A stretch of 7,952 nt of DNA from Pseudomonadota bacterium (GCA_023435545.1 JAEYRQ010000451.1:1-7952), one strand, 5' to 3'; positions 1 to 6,576 are shown, counted from the stretch's first letter. Numbers and translations: made by a program. Notes: generated from the sequence alone by a model not told the origin.

Positions 1-289
1 CGTCAAGGCCGCCCGAAATCCGGCGCTGTCGGCGGTGCATGGCAGGCTGCATGCCCGGATGAAGCGCATCCGCTTCCGCGGCAACGACGTGCCCGCCAAC
101 TGGGCTGCCGCCGTGGCGGATCACAACGAGATCATCGAGGCGCTGGAGCGGCGCGACGGCCCGGCGACGGCGGCGGCCCTGCAGCGCCATCTCGACAAGG
201 CATGGGTGCGCCTGGCTGAAAGCCTCGGTATCGATCCGGGCACAATGCAGCCGCTCGGCCAACAGATAGGGGAGGATCAGGGACAATGA
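1..289 (+). CDS. GntR-family transcriptional regulator, C-terminal part (FCD domain), 5' end outside the window
   Basis: About 95 C-terminal residues are visible, in the frame that is open from base 2 to the TGA at 287-289. The visible part matches the end of an FCD (FadR C-terminal) ligand-binding domain: an NPAL turn near the window edge, then a helix beginning HNEIIEAL, a short ERRD turn, and a last helix ending LQRHLDKA. The two histidines, in HNEII and in QRHL, sit where FCD proteins place metal- or ligand-binding histidines. The winged-helix DNA-binding domain would lie upstream and cannot be seen. By family, this is a cytoplasmic dimeric repressor or activator that responds to a small organic acid. 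Its stop codon overlaps the start of the next gene (ATGA), so it probably shares a transcript with the dehydrogenase and may control it. The ATG at 35 is internal, not the true start. FadR-C family membership is fairly secure; the effector is unknown. Confidence 0.82.
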   Translation, partial: VKAARNPALSAVHGRLHARMKRIRFRGNDVPANWAAAVADHNEIIEALERRDGPATAAALQRHLDKAWVRLAESLGIDPGTMQPLGQQIGEDQGQ

Positions 290-1158
290 CAGGCACCGTC
301 GGGTTCATCGGGCTCGGGCTGATGGGCGAGGGCTTCACCCGCCGCCTCGTCGAGACCGGCCCCCGCCTCGTCGGCTACGACATCGACGCAGGGAAGCTCG
401 CAGCGGCGGCCGCCGGGGGCGTCGAGGCCGCCGCTTCGCCGGCAGACGTCGCGCGGGCAGCCGACATGGTGCTGGTCTGCGTCATCAACACCCAGGCGGT
501 GGAGGACGTGGCGACGAACATCGCCGGCGCCGGCCGGCTCGACGGCAAGGTGCTGGTCGATCATTCGACCACCGAGATCGCCGCCACCCACCGGATCGCC
601 GCGATGCTGGACGAGCGCACCGGCATGGCCTTCGTCGACGCGCCGGTCTCCGGCGGGCCGGAAGCCGCTCTCAAGGGGACGCTGGCAATCATGGCGGGGG
701 GAAGCGACGCGGCGATCGCGAAGATCACGCCCGTCGTCGAACTGCTCGGCAGCCTCACCCACATGGGCGGCGTCGGCACCGGCCAGGCGACCAAGCTTGT
801 CAACCAGACGATCGTACTCACCAACTACTGCGTCATGGCCGAGGCACTGCGTCTGGCGCAGGCGCACGGCGTCGATGCCGCCCGCATTCCCGAGGCGCTG
901 AAGGCGGGGCACGCCGGCTCCAACCTGCTTCCCGTGGCCTTCCAGCGGATGATCGCGGAGGATTTCGCCCCGCGCGGCTACACCCGCCAGGTGCTCAAGG
1001 ACCTCGAGATGCTGCAGGCCGACGCCCGCGAGCATCATCTGGCGATGCCGATGGCCTCGCAGGCGCTGACCCTGTTCCGGCTGCTCTATGCCAGCGGCAA
1101 GTCGGAGCTCGACGGCATGGCGGTGGTGACGCTCTATCCCGGGGCCGAGAACCACTGA
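286..1158 (+). CDS. NAD(P)-dependent beta-hydroxyacid dehydrogenase (3-hydroxyisobutyrate dehydrogenase / tartronate semialdehyde reductase family)
   Basis: This 290-residue protein has the usual length for the family. It oxidises a beta-hydroxyacid to the semialdehyde, or does the reverse, with NAD(P) in the cytoplasm. The N-terminal Rossmann motif GFIGLGLMG covers residues 6-14, and the acidic D32/D34 pair after beta-2 (YDID) favours NAD over NADP. The substrate-binding signature DAPVSGG is at 118-124, followed by GTLAIMAGG. The catalytic lysine is K170 in GQATKLVNQ, and the conserved lysine-aspartate of the C-terminal helical domain is K238-D239 in VLKDLEM. The second residue of the usual KxxNN motif is glutamine (Q174), as in GarR-type tartronate semialdehyde reductases from memory, so a 2-hydroxy-3-oxopropionate reductase role is possible. 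The ATG at 286 overlaps the upstream regulator's stop, and an AGGGGAGGA ribosome-binding site lies at 268-276, which supports this start and translational coupling. The exact substrate is not determined. Confidence 0.88.
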   Translation: MTGTVGFIGLGLMGEGFTRRLVETGPRLVGYDIDAGKLAAAAAGGVEAAASPADVARAADMVLVCVINTQAVEDVATNIAGAGRLDGKVLVDHSTTEIAATHRIAAMLDERTGMAFVDAPVSGGPEAALKGTLAIMAGGSDAAIAKITPVVELLGSLTHMGGVGTGQATKLVNQTIVLTNYCVMAEALRLAQAHGVDAARIPEALKAGHAGSNLLPVAFQRMIAEDFAPRGYTRQVLKDLEMLQADAREHHLAMPMASQALTLFRLLYASGKSELDGMAVVTLYPGAENH

Positions 1159-1178
1159 TCGGGCCTGCGTCTGCCCGA
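1159..1178 (+). terminator. Weak candidate hairpin just after the dehydrogenase stop codon
   Basis: The arms TCGGGC (1159-1164) and GCCCGA (1173-1178) are perfect reverse complements around an 8-base loop, and they start on the base after the TGA. A run of five T lies about 15 bases further on (1193-1197), too far from the stem for a textbook intrinsic terminator. It may act as a weak terminator or 3' stabilising hairpin for the gntR-dehydrogenase transcript. In such GC-rich DNA a 6-base stem can also arise by chance. Confidence 0.28.
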
Positions 1179-1380
1179 ATCTTGACCATTGCTTTTTCTG
1201 CGGCATGCAGCACTGTGAACCCCGGCAGCCGCCGGAGGGCGCGTTTCTGCACGCAGCCGCAACAGAGCGCGCACTCCGCGACAAGCGGTCCGTGGCAAGT
1301 GGCGGTTGAATAGGCGAGGACCTCGACAGCCCGCTGGCAGGGGGCGCGAAGTCGTTTCCGCCGATGATGGCTGCGAGGGG

Positions 1381-1414
1381 CCGGCGGTGCGCCGGGAGAG
1401 ACGGGAACCTCTCC
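1381..1414 (+). repeat. Two adjoining inverted repeats upstream of the araC-type gene
   Basis: The first is CCGGCG (1381-1386), spacer GTG, then CGCCGG (1390-1395). The second is GGAGAG (1395-1400), an 8-base spacer, then CTCTCC (1409-1414). All arms pair perfectly, and the two share base 1395, so as RNA hairpins they can barely form together. They end about 28 bases before the Shine-Dalgarno sequence of the regulator gene. They could be a protein-binding site or leader structure, or chance symmetry in GC-rich DNA. Confidence 0.3.
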
Positions 1415-1454
1415 GCGCGCCAATCGCCGCCGGCTTTGGAACGGGAGGTTCGGA

Positions 1455-2432
1455 ATGCGGGTCAGCTATTCGGCTGCGCAAGCCGCGCCAGCGGAGCGGA
1501 AGCGCTATTGGGACGTGGTGATCTCGCGCACCTATTTCCCGCTCGAGCTCAAGTTCCACGACACGCCCCGCTTCTCCGGTTCCGTCGACGCCTGGTCGCT
1601 CGGCGCGGTCTCCCTGTCGCGCAACGTCTCGGACGGCATGGTCTATCGCCGCCACGAGCGGCACCTCCTGCACGAGCGCGAGGAACACTACCTGATCACC
1701 ATCCCCGAGCGCTCGGAGATCTGCTTCACCCAGGACGGCAAGGATGTGCGCTGCCGGCCGGGCGCCTTCCTGGTGGAGCGCAGCCACCTGCCCTACGAGT
1801 TCAGCTATGCCGACCCCAACGCGCTCTGGGTCCTGAAGGTGCCGGCGGCGACGCTGCGCGCCCGCATCGGCCATCCCGAGCGGCTCGCCACCCTCAGCTT
1901 CGACGCCACCCGCGGCATCGGCGCGCTGTTCGTCGACATGGTGCGGCTGGCAGCCCCCAGGCTCGACGAGATGGACGAGGCCGCACGCGGGCTCGCCGGC
2001 AAGCACATGGTGGAGCTCCTGGCGATGTCGGTGGAGGCCGACGACCGGGTGCTCGCGGGCGGATCGAGCCCCGTGCAGAGCGCTCACCTCCACCGGGCCG
2101 AGCGCTTCATCCGTGCGCATCTGGCGCGCAGCGACCTGACCCCGCAGGCGATCGCCGAGGGTTGCGGGATCTCGGTACGCTACCTGCACCAGCTGTTCGA
2201 GAGCCAGGGCGCCACCGTCAGCGAATGGGTCCGCCGCCAGCGGCTGATGATGTGCGACGAGGCGCTGTCCGACCCCAACTGCCGTCAGTCGATCTCCGAC
2301 CTCGCCTATCAGTGGGGCTTCAGCGACCAGGCTCAGCTCAGTCGCCACTACAAGGCATTCTTCGGACGCACGCCGAGCGAAACCCGGGCGCTGACCCGCG
2401 CCGGGCTTCAGAGCGCGATGTCCGAGCCATAA
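1455..2432 (+). CDS. AraC/XylS-family transcriptional activator
   Basis: This 325-residue cytoplasmic regulator has a ligand-sensing N-terminal half and a double helix-turn-helix C-terminal half. Residues about 15-190 fit the AraC-binding-like domain seen in FeaR/NphR-type regulators: an opening RYWDVVISRTYFPLEL, then the beta-rich stretch around residues 45-130. The first HTH is at about 227-252 (DLTPQAIAEGCGIS then RYLHQLF). The second is at about 289-318 (SISDLAYQWGFSDQAQLSRH), followed by the family signature AFFGRTPSE. The ATG at 1455 has a GGGAGG Shine-Dalgarno sequence 6 bases upstream. The gene lies 113 bases before hyuA on the same strand, so local activation of hyuAB by a catabolic substrate is the simplest reading; that is inference. 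Relatives with this N-terminal domain often respond to aromatic amines, aldehydes, nitriles or amides, which is only a hint. No truncation or missing motif is seen. Confidence 0.9.
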   Translation: MRVSYSAAQAAPAERKRYWDVVISRTYFPLELKFHDTPRFSGSVDAWSLGAVSLSRNVSDGMVYRRHERHLLHEREEHYLITIPERSEICFTQDGKDVRCRPGAFLVERSHLPYEFSYADPNALWVLKVPAATLRARIGHPERLATLSFDATRGIGALFVDMVRLAAPRLDEMDEAARGLAGKHMVELLAMSVEADDRVLAGGSSPVQSAHLHRAERFIRAHLARSDLTPQAIAEGCGISVRYLHQLFESQGATVSEWVRRQRLMMCDEALSDPNCRQSISDLAYQWGFSDQAQLSRHYKAFFGRTPSETRALTRAGLQSAMSEP

Positions 2433-2545
2433 CCGCGCCGGCGGCCCGAGGGCCGTCCGGAGTTTCATCCTTCGGCGACCGAGGCAGGCCATCCCATGCG
2501 ATGGCGCGGCCCCGGCCGGGCCGATCACTTGAGAGGAGAGGACGC
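2433..2545 (+). promoter_or_regulatory. araC-hyuA intergenic region rich in dyad symmetry
   Basis: These 113 bases presumably hold the hyuAB promoter and operator. Three symmetric elements are visible: CGGCCC-GA-GGGCCG (2442-2455), an 18-base near-palindrome (2488-2505), and CGGCCC-CGGCC-GGGCCG (2507-2523). The first and third have identical arms. No clear -10/-35 pair is visible. AraC-type activators usually bind direct rather than inverted repeats, and I could not find a convincing direct repeat here, so the symmetric sites might serve another regulator or act as RNA structure. Confidence 0.45.
2488..2505 (+). promoter_or_regulatory. 18-base near-perfect palindrome, operator candidate upstream of hyuA
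   Basis: The sequence GCCATCCCATGCGATGGC is symmetric at 16 of 18 positions: arms GCCATC and GATGGC, with an inner CATG, and one mismatched pair at positions 7 and 12. It is the most regular non-repetitive dyad in the window and ends 40 bases before the hyuA start. Size and symmetry fit a homodimeric helix-turn-helix repressor such as a GntR protein. The partial GntR gene at the window start is a possible binder, but nothing here links them directly. Confidence 0.35.
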
Positions 2546-2548
2546 TTG
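2534..2548 (+). promoter_or_regulatory. Ribosome-binding site that fixes the TTG start of hyuA
   Basis: AGGAG at 2534-2538 (within GAGAGGAGAG) is followed after 7 bases by TTG at 2546-2548. That codon is directly ahead of the conserved HyuA N-terminus QNLRVAVDVGGTFTD. The only nearby in-frame ATG (2501) lacks a good Shine-Dalgarno sequence and would add 15 arginine/proline-rich residues. The next downstream ATG would cut off the phosphate-binding motif. Confidence 0.75.
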
Positions 2549-4573
2549 CAGAACCTGCGCGTTGCCGTCGATGTCGGTGGCACATTCACCGACATCTGCA
2601 TCATGGACGAGACGACCGGTCTCATCCGCATCGAGAAGACCGCCTCATCCGCCGATCCGATCGACGGCATCATGGCCGGGGTCGACAAGGCGGGGATCGA
2701 GCTCGATAAGGTCGCGCTGTTCTCGCACGGCACCACGGTTGCGACCAACGCGCTGATCACCCGGCGGCTGCCGCGCACCGCCATGGTCTGCACCAAGGGA
2801 TTCCGGGACGTCATCGAGATCCGCCGCGCCAACAAGGAGGATCTCTGGGACACCTACAAGGACGTGGTGAGGCCCTACGTGCCGCGCCGCGACCGGCTGG
2901 TCGTCGCCGAGCGCATCGACACCCAGGGCAACATCGTCACGCCGCTCGACGAGGCGGGGGCTCGCGAGGTCGGCCGCATCCTGAAGCGCCGCGGCGTGGC
3001 CGCCGTCGCCGTCTGCTTCATGAACGCTTACATGAACGGCGCCAACGAGCGGCGGATGAAGGAGATCCTGCAGGAGGAACTGCCCGGCGTGCCGGTGTCG
3101 ATCTCCTCGGAGGTGATGCCCGAGATCTTCGAGCACGAGCGCTTCTCGACCACCGTCGCCAACGCAGCGCTGAGCCCCGTGGTGGTGAGCTACACCGCGC
3201 GCCTCGGCGAGCGGCTGAAGCAGGAGGGCTACGAGCGCGACCTGCTGCTGCTGCACACCGGCGGCGGCGTGATGACGCCCAACTCGGTCAAGGACTTCGC
3301 CGCGCGGCTCGCCGGCTCCGGCATCGCCGCGGGTGCCATCGCCAGCCGGCACATCGCCATGCTGTGCGGCTACAGGAACTCGATCGGCCTCGACATGGGC
3401 GGGACGTCCACCGACGTCTCGATGGCCTATGAGGGCAATCTGCGCGTCACCAAAGACTGGCACGTCGAATACGGCTATCCGATCCGCTTCTCCTCGATCG
3501 AGGTGCTGACCATCGGGGCGGGCGGCGGCTCGCTGGCCTGGACCGACGAGGCCGGGTCGCTGCGCAACGGCCCGCAGTCGGCCGGCGCCTATCCCGGCCC
3601 CGCCTGCTACGGCAACGGCAACACCCAGCCGACCAACACCGACGCCAACGTGGTGCTCGGCCGCCTCGGCACGAGTCTGGCCGGCGGCAAGATCACGCTC
3701 GATCCGGCGCTGGCGACTGCCGCCGTCGAGGAGGGCGTCGCCAGGCCGTTCGGGCTGGAGCTGCATGCTGCTGCCGACGCAATCATCCGCGTCGCCAACG
3801 CCAACATGTCGGATGCGGTCAGGCTGATCTCGATCAGCCGCGGCTACGACCCGCGCGACTTTGCGCTGGTGGCCTTCGGCGGCGCCGGCGCGCTGCACGG
3901 CGTGGCGATCGCGAAGGAGCTGTCGATCCCGGCGGTGATCGTGCCGCCCAATCCGGGCGTCACCTCGGCGCTCGGCTGCCGCTTGGGCGACATCCTGCCC
4001 GATTTCTCCGAGAGTTATCTGAGGCCTGCCGCCGAGGCCGATCCCGCCGACATCGAGGCCGCCTTCGCGCGGATCGAGAAGGAGGCCATCGACCGGCTGG
4101 CGCATGAGGGCGTTGCGGCCGGAGACGTCATCCTGCAGCGCTCGATCGACATGATGTACCAGGGCCAGTGGCGCTCGCTGGCGGTCACCGCGCCGAGCCC
4201 GATCACCTCGGTGCCGGCACTGATCGAGGAGTTCCACCGCGAGCACGCCCGCGAATACAACTTCCGCCGCGATGACGCGCCGGTCGGGCTGTTCCGGCTG
4301 AACCTGAAGGCGACCGGCCTGGTGCCGAAGGCCGAGCTGGCGGTGCACGAGCCGACCGGCAAGATTCCCGAACCGCACCACCGGCGCGAGGTCTGGTTCG
4401 ACGCCGACAAGGGCCTCGACACCCCGGTCTACAACCGCGACGACCTGCCGGCCGGGCTCGACCTCGACGGCCCCGCCGTCGTCGAACAGGTCGACTCCAC
4501 GGTGCTGATCCCGCCGGGGACCACCGCCCATGTCGACAAATATCTCAACATCATCATTCGCGTGAAGGACTGA
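2546..4573 (+). CDS. hyuA: Hydantoinase A / oxoprolinase family subunit (ATP-binding subunit of a HyuAB-type enzyme)
   Basis: This 675-residue protein has the normal length for HyuA. It is the actin-like ATPase subunit of the superfamily that includes ATP-dependent N-methylhydantoinase, 5-oxoprolinase and the beta subunit of acetone carboxylase. It activates substrate or bicarbonate by phosphorylation and works with HyuB. The N-terminal hydantoinase/oxoprolinase domain begins with the phosphate-binding motif DVGGTFTD at 9-16 and carries HGTTVATNA at 61-69. The region MPEIFEHERF then STTVANA (191-207) leads into the main domain. The second nucleotide motif DMGGTSTDV is at 283-291, followed by TIGAGGGS (322-329), GPACYG (351-356), RGYDPRDF (432-439) and FGGAGALH (444-451). 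The C-terminal domain runs from about 500 to 675. All key motifs are intact. The start is TTG, chosen from its AGGAG and the conserved N-terminus; the frame stays open far upstream across araC only because of the base composition. It is followed 4 bases later by hyuB. The substrate is not identifiable. Confidence 0.9.
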   Translation: MQNLRVAVDVGGTFTDICIMDETTGLIRIEKTASSADPIDGIMAGVDKAGIELDKVALFSHGTTVATNALITRRLPRTAMVCTKGFRDVIEIRRANKEDLWDTYKDVVRPYVPRRDRLVVAERIDTQGNIVTPLDEAGAREVGRILKRRGVAAVAVCFMNAYMNGANERRMKEILQEELPGVPVSISSEVMPEIFEHERFSTTVANAALSPVVVSYTARLGERLKQEGYERDLLLLHTGGGVMTPNSVKDFAARLAGSGIAAGAIASRHIAMLCGYRNSIGLDMGGTSTDVSMAYEGNLRVTKDWHVEYGYPIRFSSIEVLTIGAGGGSLAWTDEAGSLRNGPQSAGAYPGPACYGNGNTQPTNTDANVVLGRLGTSLAGGKITLDPALATAAVEEGVARPFGLELHAAADAIIRVANANMSDAVRLISISRGYDPRDFALVAFGGAGALHGVAIAKELSIPAVIVPPNPGVTSALGCRLGDILPDFSESYLRPAAEADPADIEAAFARIEKEAIDRLAHEGVAAGDVILQRSIDMMYQGQWRSLAVTAPSPITSVPALIEEFHREHAREYNFRRDDAPVGLFRLNLKATGLVPKAELAVHEPTGKIPEPHHRREVWFDADKGLDTPVYNRDDLPAGLDLDGPAVVEQVDSTVLIPPGTTAHVDKYLNIIIRVKD

Positions 4574-4577
4574 CCCG

Positions 4578-6551
4578 ATGGCCGACAAGCCCGTTCTCGA
4601 TCCCGTCACCTTCGAGGTCCTGAAGAACTCCTTCATCACCAGTGTCGACCAGATGGCGGAGCAGATCCTGAGGACCTGCTACTCCTTCGTGATCTACAAC
4701 CGCGACTTCTCCAGCGCCCTCCACGACGCGCAGGGCAACTGCGCCGCCCAGGGCAACCAGGATATCGCGGTCCACGTCGGGACCCTGCATTTCACCTGCA
4801 AGGACACCATGAAGTTCTTCGAAGGCGACATGCATCCCGGCGACGTCTACGCCACCAACGATCCATATGCCGGCGGCACCCACTTCTCCGACGTACGCCT
4901 GATCCGTCCGATCTTCGCGGACGGCAAGATCATCGCCTTCAGCCAGTCGAACGGACACTGGTCGGACGTCGGGGGAAGCGTTCCCGGCTCCTTCGACGTC
5001 ACCGCCCGCGAGATGTTCAAGGAAGGCCTGCGCATCACCCCGGTCCGGCTGTTCGACAAGGGCCGGTTCTGCAAGGACGTGGCGATGCTGATCGCCAACA
5101 ACACCCGTGATCCGGCCTCCATTATCGGCGACATCCACGCCCAGGCCGAGGCGACCGCGGTGTGCGAGCGCGAGATCCTGCGCCTGGTCGGCAAGTACGG
5201 CCGCGAGACGGTGGAGACCGGGCTCGGCGCCGTGCAGGACTATGTCGAGCGTGCCATGCGCCAGCGCATCGCCGCACTGCCCGACGGCGAGTGGGAGACG
5301 CAGGACTTCATCGACCGTGACCCGGCCGGCGGCGAGGGGCTGATCCCGATCAAGGTGAAGCTCACCATCAAGGGCGACAGGGTGATCTACGACTTCACCG
5401 GCAGCCATCCGACGATCTCCTCGATCTACAACTCGGCGGCCGGCGCGACGTTCTCGGCGGTGGCGGCGGGCATGAAGACCTTCTTCCCCGACCTGCCGCT
5501 CAACAGCGGCTTCTACCGGGTGTTCGAGATCATCGCGCCGGAGGGTTCGATCGTCGACGCGAAGTGGCCGGTGGCGGTCACCGGCTTCCTGATGCCGTTT
5601 GAGAAGATCATGAACGCCATCTACGAGATGTGGTCGAACATCATCCCCGAACGGGCGATCGCCTGTGCCTTCAACCTCGAATACCTGCTCACCGGCGGGC
5701 TCGACGCCAGGCGCAAGGAGAAGCCGATCTTCATGTTCTACGACTGGCTGCCCGGCGGCTGGGGCGGGCGCAACGGCAAGGACGGCAGCAACGTCACCAC
5801 CGCCTGCTTCGGCACCGGCCTGATGGCCCAGCCGGTGGAAGGCCAGGAGCGCGCCAACCCGATCCTGACCACGGAGTTCGAGATCCTCTGCGACTCTCCG
5901 GGACCCGGCAAATGGCGCGGCGGCGCCGGGGTGCGCAAGACCTCGGTGATGCTGGAGGCTGACAAGACGGTGATCTCCTACATCTGCGACCGCGAGCGGG
6001 CGATCGTCTGGGGGATCGAGGGCGGCCTGCCGTCGATGCCCCACGGGCTGAGCCTGAAGCGGGCGGACGCGGAGAGCGAGCAGTGGCTCGGCTCGGTGTT
6101 CTCGGACGTGCCGATCGGCACCGGCGACGAGTTCAGCCGTCCCACGGCGGGCGGCGGCGGCTTCGGCGACCCGCTGGAGCGCGATCCGGAACTGGTGCTG
6201 CAGGACGTGATCGACGACTACGTCTCGATCGAGCGGGCGGCGCGCGACTATGGCGTGGTGATCGAGGCGGTCGACCCGGAGATCTGCGAGTACCGGGTCG
6301 ACCTGGCCGCGACCGAGGCCGAGCGCGCCTGCATCCGCGACCTCAGGGCGGGCTGGCTCGCCACCGACCCGGAGAAGGTCGCGCAGATGTACCGTGATGG
6401 CGAGATCGACACCTTCGACGTGGTGCGCCGCTACGCGGTGGTACTCGACTGGTACACGGGCGAATTGCTGCCGAAGTCGACGGCGCAGTTCCGCGAGATG
6501 TTCCACAAGCGCAGCGCCTCGAAGTGGGCGAAGGCCGCCACCGCGGCCTGA
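4578..6551 (+). CDS. hyuB: Hydantoinase B / oxoprolinase family subunit with C-terminal extension
   Basis: This 657-residue catalytic partner of HyuA belongs to the HyuB / acetone carboxylase alpha family. Motifs in order: DPVTFEVLKN (8-17), SSALHD (45-50), HVGTLHF (66-72), GDVYATNDPYAGGTHFSD (88-105), GHWSDVGG (126-133), EGLRI (149-153), GDIHAQ (184-189), PGPGKWRGGAG (441-451) and GGGGFGDP (525-532). H127 and D130 are likely metal ligands by analogy with the family. The ordinary HyuB core seems to end near residue 580 after VDLAATEAE. About 70 extra residues follow, containing WLATDPEKVAQMYRDGEID and LDWYTGELLPKSTAQF. From memory, such a tail occurs in a subset of HyuB proteins near acetone carboxylase gamma-like genes, but no gamma gene follows here. 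The ATG is 4 bases after the hyuA stop, and a GAAGGA ribosome-binding site (4564-4569) lies inside the end of hyuA, indicating an operon with coupled translation. Substrate unknown: hydantoin-like, oxoproline-like, lactam or ketone are all open. Confidence 0.9.
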   Translation: MADKPVLDPVTFEVLKNSFITSVDQMAEQILRTCYSFVIYNRDFSSALHDAQGNCAAQGNQDIAVHVGTLHFTCKDTMKFFEGDMHPGDVYATNDPYAGGTHFSDVRLIRPIFADGKIIAFSQSNGHWSDVGGSVPGSFDVTAREMFKEGLRITPVRLFDKGRFCKDVAMLIANNTRDPASIIGDIHAQAEATAVCEREILRLVGKYGRETVETGLGAVQDYVERAMRQRIAALPDGEWETQDFIDRDPAGGEGLIPIKVKLTIKGDRVIYDFTGSHPTISSIYNSAAGATFSAVAAGMKTFFPDLPLNSGFYRVFEIIAPEGSIVDAKWPVAVTGFLMPFEKIMNAIYEMWSNIIPERAIACAFNLEYLLTGGLDARRKEKPIFMFYDWLPGGWGGRNGKDGSNVTTACFGTGLMAQPVEGQERANPILTTEFEILCDSPGPGKWRGGAGVRKTSVMLEADKTVISYICDRERAIVWGIEGGLPSMPHGLSLKRADAESEQWLGSVFSDVPIGTGDEFSRPTAGGGGFGDPLERDPELVLQDVIDDYVSIERAARDYGVVIEAVDPEICEYRVDLAATEAERACIRDLRAGWLATDPEKVAQMYRDGEIDTFDVVRRYAVVLDWYTGELLPKSTAQFREMFHKRSASKWAKAATAA

Positions 6552-6576
6552 CGCGCTGGCGGGACGAAGCATGGCG

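Larger units (their letters stand above)
1159..1454 (+). promoter_or_regulatory. 296-base non-coding stretch upstream of the araC-type gene
   Basis: I see no credible gene on either strand here; the open frames crossing it have no ribosome-binding site and no recognisable protein. It most likely holds the promoter of the AraC-type gene. A CTTGAC hexamer at 1181-1186 matches a good -35 box, but no convincing -10 sits 16-18 bases downstream, so I do not call a promoter position. It contains several short inverted repeats: CCGGC/GCCGG at 1222-1226 and 1231-1235, CCGGCG/CGCCGG at 1381-1395, and GGAGAG/CTCTCC at 1395-1414. The ribosome-binding site GGGAGG of the araC-type gene is at 1443-1448, 6 bases before its ATG. 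Confidence 0.5.

Noticed and set aside
1181..1210. Possible promoter with CTTGAC at 1181-1186
   Set aside because: The -35-like hexamer is good, but no acceptable -10 hexamer lies 16-18 bases downstream, and the site is more than 240 bases from the araC-type start. It is noted within the intergenic entry only.
277..1284. 335-residue open frame on the - strand across the dehydrogenase
   Set aside because: The translation is of biased composition (Arg, Gly, Asp, His rich) with no domain, opposite a complete dehydrogenase.
1364..2545. Upstream extension of the hyuA frame, giving an apparent 1069-residue fusion protein
   Set aside because: The extension is an arginine/proline/alanine-rich translation of the araC gene in a shifted frame. 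The AraC frame has full domain motifs and its own ribosome-binding site, and hyuA has a clear AGGAG-TTG start.
1134..2585. 483-residue open frame on the - strand across the araC-type gene
   Set aside because: It has no family signature and is antisense to a gene with clear AraC domains.
2645..4639. 664-residue open frame on the - strand across hyuA
   Set aside because: Same artefact of GC-rich codon usage: no motif, a biased composition, and complete overlap with a well-supported gene.
4554..6572. 672-residue open frame on the - strand across the whole of hyuB
   Set aside because: It is the codon-register antisense frame. TTA, CTA and TCA codons are almost absent from hyuB, so antisense stops are missing. 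The translation is of low complexity (His/Arg/Asp/Val-rich) with no recognisable motif.
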